A stretch of DNA of 64,000 nt from Dyadobacter flavalbus (GCF_006149045.1 NZ_VBSN01000027.1:806001-870000), one strand, 5' to 3'; positions 36,624 through 45,431 are shown, counted from the first letter of the stretch. The notes: generated by a model from the letters alone, not told the origin. A program made the numbers and translations.

Positions 36624-38462
36624 ATGTGTGGAATTGTAGCTTACACCGGCAGCAGAGAAGCATGCCCGTTGATCCTGAAAGGCCTGAAAAGACTTGAATA
36701 CCGCGGTTATGACAGTTCGGGAATTGCGCTGCTCGAAAATGGCAACTTGAATATTTACAAGAAAAAAGGAAAGGTTGGTGATCTGGAAAACCAGCTTACC
36801 GAAAAGCAATTTTCTGCAACAACCGGAATCGGCCATACCCGCTGGGCCACACACGGCGAACCCAATGATGCCAATGCGCATCCTCATTTTTCCAACAACC
36901 GCAGACTTGCCATTATCCACAACGGGATTATTGAAAATTATGCAGCCATCAGGCAGAACCTGACGCAGAAAGGACACGTATTTCACAGCGACACGGATAC
37001 AGAGGTTCTCATACATTTTATTGAAGACATTCAACAGGAAACCGGCCATTCCCTTGACGCAGCAGTTCGTCTGGCTTTAAAGGAAGTGGTAGGCGCTTAT
37101 GCGATTGTTGTCATGTCTGCGGATCATCCCGGGCAGCTGATCGCAGCCAGAAAAGGCAGTCCGCTGGTGATCGGCATCGGAGAAAACGAATACTTTTTAG
37201 CTTCTGACGCTACACCGATTATTGAATACACCAAAAACGTGGTTTATCTCGATGATTATGAAGTGGCAATCGTAAGTAAAGGAAAACTGAGCATTCAGAA
37301 TCTGGACAGTACAGAAACAGTACCTTACATCCAGATGCTTGAAATGGAGCTGGATACCATTGAAAAAGGCGGTTATGACCATTTCATGATCAAAGAAATT
37401 TTTGAACAGCCCCGTTCCATTGCGGACAGCATGCGCGGAAGACTTCGTGCAGCGGACCTGCATCTGCAACTGGGCGGACTGGACAGTTATCTTGACAAAC
37501 TTGCCTGTGCCGAGCGGATTATCATTGTAGGCTGCGGAACTTCGTGGCATGCCGGGCTTGTGGCCGAATATCTGTTTGAAGAGCTTGCACGCATCAATGT
37601 GGAAGTGGAGTACGCTTCGGAATTTCGTTACCGCAATCCCGTTATCAGGGAAAACGACATGGTAATAGCCATTTCGCAATCCGGAGAAACGGCGGATACA
37701 CTGGCTGCCATTGAACTTGCGAAGTCGAGAGGAGCTTCGATATTTGGCGTATGCAATGTTGTAGGATCTTCGATTGCACGTGCTACGCATGCGGGCGCTT
37801 ATACGCATGCCGGCCCGGAAATAGGCGTTGCAAGTACAAAAGCTTTTACGGCACAGGTTACGGTACTGACCTTGATTGCCATTGCCGTCGCCAGAAAGAA
37901 AAACACGATCACAGAAGAAAGTTACCGCCAGCTGCTGACGGCACTTGAAGCCATGCCCGGCAAGGTTGAAAAAGTGTTTGAACATGCTTCCAGGATCAAG
38001 GAAATTGCCTATATATTCACATATGCGCGAAATTTTATTTATCTCGGACGCGGCCTTAACTTTCCTGTTGCGCTGGAAGGAGCCCTTAAGCTGAAAGAAA
38101 TTTCCTACATACATGCAGAAGGTTATCCCGCAGCTGAAATGAAACACGGGCCGATCGCATTGATTGACGAAGACATGCCGGTTGTATTTCTGGCAACCCG
38201 GGACAGTTCCTATGAAAAAATTGTCTCCAACATTCAGGAAGTGAAGGCAAGAAAAGGACGGGTTATTGCGATTGTGACGGAAGGAGATACTTTGATTCCG
38301 GAAATGGTCGATTTTGTAATTGAAGTTCCCGAAGTACATGAAAGTCTGACACCGCTGGTTTCGGTGATTCCCTTGCAGCTGCTTTCCTATTACATTGCGG
38401 TCATGCGCGGAAGAAATGTAGACCAGCCCAGAAATCTTGCAAAATCGGTTACAGTAGAGTAG
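36624..38462 (+). CDS. glmS: Glutamine-fructose-6-phosphate aminotransferase (isomerising)
   Basis: This 612-residue enzyme makes glucosamine-6-phosphate, the first step to UDP-GlcNAc for peptidoglycan and LPS. Cys2 of MCGIVAYTG is the glutaminase nucleophile. GHTRWATHGEPNDANAHPH belongs to the glutaminase domain, two SIS domains contain IVGCGTSWHAGLVAEYLFE and ISQSGETADTL, and the end is PRNLAKSVTVE, with the typical terminal signature. No glmS-type ribozyme or riboswitch was recognised upstream. It is followed by gldD on the same strand after 61 bases. Confidence 0.97.
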   Translation: MCGIVAYTGSREACPLILKGLKRLEYRGYDSSGIALLENGNLNIYKKKGKVGDLENQLTEKQFSATTGIGHTRWATHGEPNDANAHPHFSNNRRLAIIHNGIIENYAAIRQNLTQKGHVFHSDTDTEVLIHFIEDIQQETGHSLDAAVRLALKEVVGAYAIVVMSADHPGQLIAARKGSPLVIGIGENEYFLASDATPIIEYTKNVVYLDDYEVAIVSKGKLSIQNLDSTETVPYIQMLEMELDTIEKGGYDHFMIKEIFEQPRSIADSMRGRLRAADLHLQLGGLDSYLDKLACAERIIIVGCGTSWHAGLVAEYLFEELARINVEVEYASEFRYRNPVIRENDMVIAISQSGETADTLAAIELAKSRGASIFGVCNVVGSSIARATHAGAYTHAGPEIGVASTKAFTAQVTVLTLIAIAVARKKNTITEESYRQLLTALEAMPGKVEKVFEHASRIKEIAYIFTYARNFIYLGRGLNFPVALEGALKLKEISYIHAEGYPAAEMKHGPIALIDEDMPVVFLATRDSSYEKIVSNIQEVKARKGRVIAIVTEGDTLIPEMVDFVIEVPEVHESLTPLVSVIPLQLLSYYIAVMRGRNVDQPRNLAKSVTVE

Positions 38463-38523
38463 GCGGGAAATATTGTTGCAGGCTTTTCGTTAATTTTGGA
38501 CGCTCATTTACCGGTTACTCAGC

Positions 38524-39117
38524 ATGATGTTAAAGCATTCCGTTTTGTTGCTTGTCCTTTTTGTTTCTGTTGCCATTTTTTCTTGTGGAAAAGAGGAGCA
38601 AAGTTATGCCCCGAAGCCAAAAGGTTATAACCGGATTGAACTTCCCGGCCATCGGTACCAAAAGCTTTTACAGGAACATCCTTACAGCTTCGAATTTTCG
38701 AAATATGCAGTTGTAGTGCCGGATACTTTTCCAATGGCAGAAAAAGACTGGGTATTTATCAATTATCCGCAGTTCAAAGCCAGTATACAGCTTACTTACA
38801 AAACGATCCGGAACGATCCGAAGCGTTTGAGCGACTTTATAAACGATACGTACAAACTGACAAGCAAGCACCAGATCCGGGCTTCATCCATTCAGGAACA
38901 GCGGGTTTTAACACAAAGCGGAAAAACGGCGATGCTGTTTAAAATAGAAGGAGACGTCCCGAGCCCTTATCAGTTTTACACAACCGACAGTACGACGCAT
39001 TTTTTAAGAGGCGCCATTTATTTTCCTACTGCAACGAAAAATGATTCGCTGGCTCCGGTTATCGATTACCTGCAGAAAGATATGCTTCAGCTTTTAAATA
39101 CACTGGAATGGAGATAA
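38524..39117 (+). CDS. gldD: Gliding motility lipoprotein GldD
   Basis: This 197-residue lipoprotein has a signal ending VAIFSC (Cys22). The mature N-terminus YAPKPKGYNRIELPGHRYQKL and the following HPYSFEFSKYAVVVPDTFPMAEKDWVFINYPQFKASIQLTYK are diagnostic of GldD. In Flavobacterium it is required for gliding and for T9SS function, and lies at the envelope. Together with the T9SS sorting domains this predicts a T9SS-dependent surface apparatus in the organism; motility itself cannot be concluded. Confidence 0.9.
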   Translation: MMLKHSVLLLVLFVSVAIFSCGKEEQSYAPKPKGYNRIELPGHRYQKLLQEHPYSFEFSKYAVVVPDTFPMAEKDWVFINYPQFKASIQLTYKTIRNDPKRLSDFINDTYKLTSKHQIRASSIQEQRVLTQSGKTAMLFKIEGDVPSPYQFYTTDSTTHFLRGAIYFPTATKNDSLAPVIDYLQKDMLQLLNTLEWR

Positions 39118-39192
39118 AATCCGGAACGATATTGCAGTGAAAATTGTAAGCATGTATCTTTGATATCATGCATCTCAGCTTCCTTACAGATT

Positions 39193-39909
39193 ATGCCAAG
39201 AAAACCGCCAAAAAACCAGCTGCCTCTCGATTATTCGGTTCGTGGTGACAGGATTGTCCTGCATCTTGGAGAAACTGAAGGCCGGAAAGTGGCAGACCGG
39301 CTTTTTGAAGGTTTGGTAAATGGCAACTGGATGATTGAGCCGGCTGGCGAAGCTGCGGATATTTCCTATGCACAGGATATCGTAAATCAGATCGGGCATA
39401 AACTTCCTTATCCAGAGGTGGTCAAAATAGCTCAGATGCGCAATGCTGATCCGGTATTTAAAGGGTTTTCTGCCATTTTTGATCAGAAAGGCTGGATTTT
39501 TGTAAATGCGGCAGCGGATATCAATGAACGGAATTATCACATTCATCTGCTGGCTGTGTCACTTGGACTGCATGCTTCTTATGCCAATCCGGAAACGCTG
39601 CTGCAACGTTCCGAAAAACTGATTTTTGATGTAATGCTTCCGTTCAAAGAAGTAGAAAGTTTTTTTCGTACAGGTATTTCCAGAATTCCGGCAAGTTTGG
39701 CCGCAGAAATTGCCGGATTCTTTAAAGTACCCTTCGCAATCGTTTTGAAAAGAGCTTTGGCACTGGAAATCATAACGAACGAACAATACAGCAGTTTCAT
39801 AACTGTAAAGCCTGCCGTTCCTTCCAGACAGCGTGAACTCTTTGTTTCCAAAGAAGGAAATATGGACGATCTTGAAACACAGCTATTTTCCCGGGGGCTG
39901 GAAGAATAA
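39193..39909 (+). CDS. Unknown protein resembling an inactive ImmA/IrrE (M78) peptidase
   Basis: This protein of about 238 residues starts at the ATG at 39193 (MPRKPPKNQL); a TTG at 39160 would add 11 residues. From ~85 the order of elements follows the M78 family: GWIFVNAAADINERNYHIHLLAVSLGLHA where the HExxH helix should be, LIFDVMLPFKEVESFF in place of FAaxLLMP, and LAAEIAGFFKVPFAIVLKRALALEIIT in place of the LAxxFxVSxxAxxxRLxxLG helix. The HExxH zinc motif is lost. I infer a degenerate, non-catalytic relative; this needs a structural comparison to confirm. It lies 75 bases after gldD. Confidence 0.5.
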   Translation: MPRKPPKNQLPLDYSVRGDRIVLHLGETEGRKVADRLFEGLVNGNWMIEPAGEAADISYAQDIVNQIGHKLPYPEVVKIAQMRNADPVFKGFSAIFDQKGWIFVNAAADINERNYHIHLLAVSLGLHASYANPETLLQRSEKLIFDVMLPFKEVESFFRTGISRIPASLAAEIAGFFKVPFAIVLKRALALEIITNEQYSSFITVKPAVPSRQRELFVSKEGNMDDLETQLFSRGLEE

Positions 39910-39910
39910 G

Positions 39911-40705
39911 CTATTTGACCGACTCCAGATTACTCAAATCTGGCAAAGGACTAACGGAAGTCCAGCCGCCGTCTACAACAAGGCTTTGTCCGGTAATATG
40001 CCCTGAAAACGGTGAAAGCAGAAACAGCGCTGCGTTGGCAATATCTTCACAAATTGCTGGCCGGCCCATGGGCGTTATGGCTGACCATATTTTTGGATAG
40101 GACGGATCTTCGGAAAGCGTTCTTTCTGTAAGCGTTGCACCCGGAGCAACTGTGTTTATGGTGATTCCATGCGGGGAAAGTTCCAGCACCAGATTTTTGG
40201 CAAGCATTTCCAGACCCGCTTTCGTCATCGCATAAGCACCCAGAAACTGATGCGCCTGATGCCCGACCACTGAGGACATCAGCAGAATTCTTCCGCCTGA
40301 TTTTTGTGATCGCATTTGCCTTGCTGCTGCTTGCGTAAGCAGGAATGAACCCATCAGATTTACTTCGAGCACTTTTTTCAGGTTTTCCGCAGGGTATTCA
40401 AAAAAATCTCCGAACAAGGTGATGCCGGCATTGGCAACGGTAATGGTCAGTTTTCCAAAACAGTGAATTGCTTCATCCACCATTCCGTCAATTACATCCT
40501 GTTTTGATGCGTCACCGGCAAAAGCAATGCATTCACCTCCCTTGTCACGGATCTTGCGTGCAGCGTCCGCTGCAAGTGTCTCGTTGGCATCATTCAGGAT
40601 TACACATGCGCCCTGACAGGAAAGTTGCTTGGCAATCTCGAATCCAATTCCCTGGCCGGCACCGGTAACAATGGCAGCCTGATTGTCAAATAAGTGGCTA
40701 TTCAT
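39911..40705 (-). CDS. Short-chain dehydrogenase/reductase
   Basis: This 264-residue classical SDR has the NAD(P)-binding TGAGQGIG motif at residues 14-21. NDANETLAADAA is the cofactor-selecting region, VANAGITLFG is the NNAG-like motif, the catalytic Ser is in LLMSSVVGHQ, and YAMTK carries the catalytic Tyr and Lys. The end, HITGQSLVVDGGWTSV, is typical. It is downstream of an IlvD/EDD-type dehydratase on the same strand, so a sugar or sugar-acid dehydrogenase role is plausible. A strong hairpin lies between the two genes. Its stop codon is 2 bases from the stop of the convergent M78-like gene. Confidence 0.88.
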   Translation of the reverse strand: MNSHLFDNQAAIVTGAGQGIGFEIAKQLSCQGACVILNDANETLAADAARKIRDKGGECIAFAGDASKQDVIDGMVDEAIHCFGKLTITVANAGITLFGDFFEYPAENLKKVLEVNLMGSFLLTQAAARQMRSQKSGGRILLMSSVVGHQAHQFLGAYAMTKAGLEMLAKNLVLELSPHGITINTVAPGATLTERTLSEDPSYPKIWSAITPMGRPAICEDIANAALFLLSPFSGHITGQSLVVDGGWTSVSPLPDLSNLESVK

Positions 40706-40724
40706 CTTTGCTTTATGTTTTAAA

Positions 40725-40755
40725 CTTTCCGGGATGCCGTATGCATCCCGGAAAG
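40725..40755 (-). terminator. Strong hairpin between the dehydratase and SDR genes
   Basis: A perfect 13-bp stem, CTTTCCGGGATGC / GCATCCCGGAAAG, has a 5-base loop and lies 5 bases after the dehydratase stop codon. The T-tract on the minus strand is weak (TTTAAAAC), so it may be a partial terminator or an mRNA-end stabiliser. Confidence 0.6.
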
Positions 40756-40759
40756 CCTG

Positions 40760-42478
40760 CTAGTGTGAATCTCTTGTAACTTTATCGCCCGAACCGCCCC
40801 GCAGGAAGTCCAGATCTGCGCCTTCGTGCGCCTGCATCACGTGATTTATATGAAGGTTAACGTAACCGCGGTTGTATCCCATATCCAGTGGTTTCCAGTA
40901 TGCCCGCCGATTATTCAGTTCTTCATCGGAGACTTCCAGATTCAGTTTTCTGTTTTCAACATCCAGCTCAATGATATCTCCATCCTGTACAAGCGCGAGC
41001 GTTCCGCCTACGGCTGCCTCCGGAGAAACATGCAAAACAACTGTTCCAAAACCTGTTCCGCTCATGCGTCCGTCCGAAATACGGATCATGTCCACAATTC
41101 CTTTTGCAAGGATTTTCTTGGGAAGCGACATATTTCCGACTTCCGGCATTCCGGGATAACCTTTCGGGCCTACGTTCTTAAGTACGAGAATGCAGTTTTC
41201 GTCCACATCAAGGTCCGGATCGTCAAGCCGGTGTTTGTAATCATCAATATCTTCAAAAACAACCGCTCTTCCGCGGTGCTTCATCAACGCAGGATTTAAC
41301 GACGCAGAAGGTTTGATAACGGCTCCGTGCTCACAAAGATTTCCTCTTACAACCGCCAAACCCGTCAGGTTTTTAACGGGTTCTTCCAGTGTTGCAATTA
41401 CTTCCGGATTGTAGCATTCTGCCGTACTGCTGTTTTCGGCCATGGTTTTCCCATTTACCGTAATGACATCTTTATGCAGAAGACTGATCATTTCCTTGAT
41501 CACAACGGGCAGGCCGCCGGCATAGTAAAAGTCTTCCATAAAATATCCGCCCGACGGCTGAAGGTTCAGCAGCAGCGGTATTTTGGCGCAAAGGTCATTG
41601 AAATGATCCAGCGAAAGATCCACGCCGATCCTTCCGGCAATGGCCAGCAAATGGATTACAAAATTCGTAGAACCTCCGATTGCCGCATTCAGCATAATGG
41701 CATTTTCGAAAGCTTCTTTGGTCAGGATCTGCGACATGCGCAGATCTTCATTCACCATCTGGACAATCCTTCTTCCGGACAAATGGGCAATTACTTTCCG
41801 GCGCGAATCAGCAGCGGGAATTGCTGCATTTTCGGGCAAAGTGAGTCCGAGCGATTCCACCATGCAAGCCATTGTGGAGGCCGTTCCCATCACGGCACAA
41901 TGGCCGTTGCTTCTGCACATGCAGGCTTCTGCCGTTGTCAGTTCTTCCTGCGATATTTCACCTTTCCGGTACATTTCACTGAACCGCCAGACATCGCTTG
42001 TGCCGATGTTTGTTCCGCGGTATCTTCCGGTGAGCATCGGGCCGCCCGAAACGACAATCGTCGGAATGTCTACGCTTGCGGCGCCCATCACGAGCGAAGG
42101 AGTCGTTTTGTCACATCCGCAAAGCAGCACAACGCCGTCGATCGGATTGGCGCGGATGGATTCTTCTACATCCATACTGGCCAGGTTGCGGTAAAGCATG
42201 GCCGTTGGTTTGATCAAGGTTTCTCCCAGTGACATAACAGGAAATTCGAGCGGAAAACCGCCGGCTTCCCAAACGCCGCGCTTTACAGATTCTGCAAGTT
42301 CACGAAAATGCCCGTTACAAGGCGTAAGCTCTGAAAAAGTATTGCATATTCCGATTACGGGCCTTCCGTCAAATTCATCAGCCGGATAACCCTGATTTTT
42401 CATCCATGCCCTGTATATGAATCCGTCTTTCCCTGATTTGCCAAACCAGCCGCGGCTGCGTAACTTATTTTCTCCCAT
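40760..42478 (-). CDS. IlvD/EDD-family dehydratase (probable sugar-acid dehydratase)
   Basis: This 572-residue protein starts at MGENKLRSRGWFG; the in-frame ATG at 42541 would add an unlikely 21-residue extension. Three conserved iron-sulfur cysteines appear in NTFSELTPCN, LLCGCDKTTPS and CMCRSNGHCAVMGTAST. SDGRMSGTGFGTVVLHVSPE is the substrate-binding signature. The sequence is closer to the L-arabonate/D-xylonate dehydratase subgroup than to canonical IlvD (RGWFGKSGKDGFIYRAWMKNQG at the start); this subgroup call is from memory of the family. It would make a 2-keto-3-deoxy sugar acid. The downstream SDR may act in the same pathway. Confidence 0.85.
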   Translation of the reverse strand: MGENKLRSRGWFGKSGKDGFIYRAWMKNQGYPADEFDGRPVIGICNTFSELTPCNGHFRELAESVKRGVWEAGGFPLEFPVMSLGETLIKPTAMLYRNLASMDVEESIRANPIDGVVLLCGCDKTTPSLVMGAASVDIPTIVVSGGPMLTGRYRGTNIGTSDVWRFSEMYRKGEISQEELTTAEACMCRSNGHCAVMGTASTMACMVESLGLTLPENAAIPAADSRRKVIAHLSGRRIVQMVNEDLRMSQILTKEAFENAIMLNAAIGGSTNFVIHLLAIAGRIGVDLSLDHFNDLCAKIPLLLNLQPSGGYFMEDFYYAGGLPVVIKEMISLLHKDVITVNGKTMAENSSTAECYNPEVIATLEEPVKNLTGLAVVRGNLCEHGAVIKPSASLNPALMKHRGRAVVFEDIDDYKHRLDDPDLDVDENCILVLKNVGPKGYPGMPEVGNMSLPKKILAKGIVDMIRISDGRMSGTGFGTVVLHVSPEAAVGGTLALVQDGDIIELDVENRKLNLEVSDEELNNRRAYWKPLDMGYNRGYVNLHINHVMQAHEGADLDFLRGGSGDKVTRDSH

Positions 42479-42586
42479 TATTTGCCATTGTTTACATGTA
42501 AATAAGTAAAGGCCGGCAGCAGTAAAATATAATTCCGGCAACCCTTTAAAATAAATATTGTATATTCGTTTTGCACGTGCCCGGGA

Positions 42587-43843
42587 TTGTCCATGATTTT
42601 GAAGAGAGATTATAAATTGTTGCTTTACTTGCTTTTACAGCTGATTGCATTGCCTACATTTGCTCAGTACCAGAATGACAATTTCATTGAAAGGCTGTTA
42701 AAAAAACATCCTGAAAGGTTCTCCGAAATTCTTGATCATCCTGAAAAATATCAGATTCAGGTCCTTTATACCCGCATTGACCGTAACCGGAAGAATGAAC
42801 CGCATTTAACGACGCATGGCTATCAGGTCAGCAGCTCCAACTATTTTTATCCGGCCAGTACGGTGAAGCTGTCGGCGGTGGTTCTGGCACTTGACAAGTT
42901 GAACCGTCTTGGAATTGACAAGTATACGCCGATGATTACACTGGCCGACAGGCCTGAACAAACGGCAGTTTCAAAGGATACGTCATCAGAAAACGGCCTG
43001 CCTTCAGTAGCGCATTATGCAAAGAAAATACTGCTGGCAAGCGATAACGATGCCTTTAACCGGCTGTATGAATTTATCGGACAGGAAGAGTTCAATGAAT
43101 CCATGCATAAAAAAGGCTACACGCATGTGAGAATTCTGCACCGGCTGGAATCGCCGCTTAGTGCCGAAAATAACAGATACACCAATCCGGTCCGGTTTGA
43201 AAAGGATGGAAAAGTAGTTTATGAGCAGCCGGCTCAGTATTGCAGTAAGGATTACAAATCTGAAAAACCCATCCTGAGAGGAAAAGGATTTATTAAAGAC
43301 GGAGAACTGATCAATGAACCTTTTGACTTTTCCACTAAAAACTATTTTGCACTGGAAGATCAGCACCGGCTTTTGCAGGCCATTATTTTTCCGGAACAGG
43401 TTCCCGTTGAACAGCGGTTCAATTTAACCCGTGAAGATTACCGTTTTATTTACCAGTATATGTCTCAATTTCCGGTGGAAACCAGCTTTCCTGCGAGCTA
43501 CACGGATGATTACTACGACGGATATGTAAAATTCCTGCTTTTTGGCGCAACAAAAACGCGTTTGCCAAGGCATATCCGGTTATTTAACAAATCAGGTGAT
43601 GCATACGGCTATTTGCTCGACAATGCTTATATCGCTGATTTTGAAAAAGGAATCGAATTCATGCTGACAGCCGTTATTTACTGCAATGAAGATCAGATTT
43701 TCAATGACGATAAATATGAGTACGACAGCAAAGGTTTTCCTTTTATGGTCAATCTGGGGAAAACGATTTTTGAATACGAACTTAACCGCAAAAGAACAGT
43801 GAGGCCCGATTTAAGCCGGTATGAAGTGGAATATGATAAATAA
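42587..43843 (+). CDS. Exported serine hydrolase, class A beta-lactamase-like fold
   Basis: This 418-residue protein has a signal peptide ending ALPTFAQ (residue ~27). Active-site motifs of the serine beta-lactamase/DD-peptidase superfamily are present: STVK (Ser91, Lys94), SDN (152-154) in LLASDNDAFNRLYEFIG, and a KSG triad motif in LFNKSGDAYGYL. It is longer than typical class A beta-lactamases (~290) because of an insertion between the second and third motifs. Probably a periplasmic hydrolase; antibiotic hydrolysis cannot be assumed. It is a single gene with no regulator nearby. Confidence 0.8.
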   Translation: MSMILKRDYKLLLYLLLQLIALPTFAQYQNDNFIERLLKKHPERFSEILDHPEKYQIQVLYTRIDRNRKNEPHLTTHGYQVSSSNYFYPASTVKLSAVVLALDKLNRLGIDKYTPMITLADRPEQTAVSKDTSSENGLPSVAHYAKKILLASDNDAFNRLYEFIGQEEFNESMHKKGYTHVRILHRLESPLSAENNRYTNPVRFEKDGKVVYEQPAQYCSKDYKSEKPILRGKGFIKDGELINEPFDFSTKNYFALEDQHRLLQAIIFPEQVPVEQRFNLTREDYRFIYQYMSQFPVETSFPASYTDDYYDGYVKFLLFGATKTRLPRHIRLFNKSGDAYGYLLDNAYIADFEKGIEFMLTAVIYCNEDQIFNDDKYEYDSKGFPFMVNLGKTIFEYELNRKRTVRPDLSRYEVEYDK

Positions 43844-43848
43844 AAATT

Positions 43849-44259
43849 TCAGGAAACCCTGAATTTCAGCCTCGGCGCAATCTGGCAAATGTAGATATTG
43901 ATAAGATGGCCGATAATCAGTAAAGCCGAACCTGCATAGCTGAGCCACGTAAAAACCGGGCTATAACTTTCCAGTATCAGCGAAACGGAGAACAAGGCCA
44001 AAGCGCCCCAGAGCAGTATGCGTACCGACAAGGATTTGTGATCACGCGTAGCATAATAAACTGCAATGCCGTTTACGATTATAAACAGGTAATCCAGAGA
44101 AAGCAGGCCTTCATGCGTGTGAAACTTCTGCAGAAAACCGGAGCCGAATGCCAGCGCAGGCATAATCAGGCAATGTATGATGCACAATACAGAACCCAGA
44201 ATTCCAAAATAGTCGGCCTTGCCATGTGAGTGTGTTGCTTTCATACCAGATACAATCAT
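43849..44259 (-). CDS. MerC-domain membrane protein, probably zinc/metal-linked
   Basis: This 136-residue protein has four hydrophobic helices. LGSVLCIIHCLIMPALAFGSGF carries the paired Cys and His of the MerC domain. In mercury operons MerC imports Hg(II), but here there are no mer genes. The gene is divergent from a Zur-like regulator across a region containing the 15-bp palindrome at 44290, and a zinc-type TonB receptor is 1.2 kb away. A role in zinc uptake or handling is therefore inferred. Confidence 0.8.
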   Translation of the reverse strand: MIVSGMKATHSHGKADYFGILGSVLCIIHCLIMPALAFGSGFLQKFHTHEGLLSLDYLFIIVNGIAVYYATRDHKSLSVRILLWGALALFSVSLILESYSPVFTWLSYAGSALLIIGHLINIYICQIAPRLKFRVS

Positions 44260-44289
44260 GTTGCAAAAATAGGGTTATCGACATCAACA

Positions 44290-44304
44290 TGCAACAGGGT
44301 TGCA
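44290..44304. promoter_or_regulatory. Predicted Zur box, MerC/zur control region
   Basis: TGCAACAGGGTTGCA is a perfect 6-3-6 inverted repeat. It lies 31 bases upstream of the MerC-domain gene and 124 bases upstream of zur. The same TGCAACnnnGTTGCA palindrome is upstream of the ZnuD-like receptor gene. A further half-site, GTTGCAA, is at 44260-44266. Confidence 0.72.
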
Positions 44305-44370
44305 AAATATTTTATTTTTGCCTTTACTTTTAACCTTTGTTAAAGATCCGAAAGTTCCGAACTTAGAACT

Positions 44371-44378
44371 TAACTTTG
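44371..44378 (+). promoter_or_regulatory. Candidate -7 element of zur
   Basis: TAACTTTG matches TAnnTTTG, 50 bases upstream of the zur ATG. It is within GAACTTAACTTTG, a 13-mer repeated upstream of the membrane-protein gene at 47909. No TTG element was seen at the expected 20-base spacing. Confidence 0.35.
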
Positions 44379-44427
44379 GCAGGAAAGGTTTTATAGTCAC
44401 CACACAAATAACGATCTGTTTTAAGCA

Positions 44428-44841
44428 ATGGAACAATTAAGAGAAATGCTGAAAGGACATCAACTTCGCACGACAACATGCCGGGAAGACGTACTTTCAA
44501 CATTTATAAGCAAAAAGAATGCCCTTTCGCACGGTGACCTTGAAGGAATGCTGGGCGAGAATTATGATCGTGTGACGATTTACCGTACGCTGAAAACTTT
44601 TCTGGAAAAAGGAATCATTCATAAAGTCCTTGATGACGAAGGCCTGCGTTATGCCCTTTGTTCGCAGAATTGTTCCGAGGAAAAGCATCAGCACGATCAT
44701 ATTCATTTCAAATGCAATGAATGCGGCGAAACCAACTGCATTGAAAACCTGCACATTCCTGCCGTGAAACTGCCGGAAGGTTACATGCCGGAAAACTTTA
44801 ATTTGCTGATTCAGGGAATTTGCCCGAAATGCAAATCGTAG
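44428..44841 (+). CDS. zur: Fur-family regulator, probably Zur
   Basis: This 137-residue protein has an N-terminal winged helix (QLRTTTCREDVLSTFISKKNALSHGDLEGML, RVTIYRTLKTFLEKGIIHKV) and a metal-binding dimer domain with HQHDHIHFKCNECGETNCIE and CPKCKS, giving two CxxC pairs for a structural zinc. Zur represses zinc-uptake genes when zinc is sufficient. Assignment as Zur rather than Fur rests on context: a ZnuD-like receptor, a MerC-domain protein and matching palindromes in their control regions. It is convergent with the lipoprotein gene, with 6 bases between their stops. Confidence 0.8.
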   Translation: MEQLREMLKGHQLRTTTCREDVLSTFISKKNALSHGDLEGMLGENYDRVTIYRTLKTFLEKGIIHKVLDDEGLRYALCSQNCSEEKHQHDHIHFKCNECGETNCIENLHIPAVKLPEGYMPENFNLLIQGICPKCKS

Positions 44842-44847
44842 TGACAA

Positions 44848-45408
44848 TCATTTGATCGTCAACGTGAAATCAAGGTTTACGTCATCGCTTCCCGGCGCAG
44901 CTGAACCGTTTTTGGTGCCCGGCTGATGACGGAGCTGTACTTTTAGCACGCCGGTCCCGGCTGCGCCCGTAAGCGCCTCGCCTTTCAGTCCGATGTTGAA
45001 GTTGTTGGCATCTTTATCGCCGTAGGTATAAGTAAGCAGGGTAGCAGGAGCAGGCGTGTAAATCAGCAGGTGCTCCTCCGCTTTTTCCTGAATTTCTTCG
45101 GTAACGTCTTCGGCCGGCGTTTTACTTTCATCCTTCATTTCTACGGTCAGCGTGTAAGCTGTATTCGGTTTCAGCAAAATGGCGTCAAATTGTACCGGAG
45201 CATTGCCCCCGTCGCCGTCTGTATCCTTGTAGGAAAATGAATTTACCGTAGTCGTTCCTTTTTCTGCAAATTTTAGTGTAACCGTTGTAATCAGTTCATT
45301 TTCATCATCCGGTTCCACGTCTTCTCCTGCATCCTTGCACTGGGTAAAAGTCAATGCTGTAAATAGGAGCAAAGCCAGCGTCAGTTTTTGGTTTATTTTC
45401 ATAATCAA
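44848..45408 (-). CDS. Lipoprotein of the zinc-receptor locus
   Basis: This 186-residue lipoprotein has a signal ending LTFTQC (Cys24), followed by an acidic spacer (EDVEPDDENE) and a beta-rich domain (TTVTLKFAEKGTTTVNSFSYKDTDGDGG, APVQFDAILLKPNTAYTLTVEM). The ATG could be 45408 or 45402. It lies 23 bases downstream of the receptor gene and is co-transcribed with it. Such a lipoprotein beside a zinc-type receptor is seen in other Bacteroidota, where it is a possible metal- or ligand-capture partner; this is an inference. Confidence 0.7.
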   Translation of the reverse strand: MIMKINQKLTLALLLFTALTFTQCKDAGEDVEPDDENELITTVTLKFAEKGTTTVNSFSYKDTDGDGGNAPVQFDAILLKPNTAYTLTVEMKDESKTPAEDVTEEIQEKAEEHLLIYTPAPATLLTYTYGDKDANNFNIGLKGEALTGAAGTGVLKVQLRHQPGTKNGSAAPGSDDVNLDFTLTIK

Positions 45409-45431
45409 GGTTTATGGTTGGTTAATGTTTT

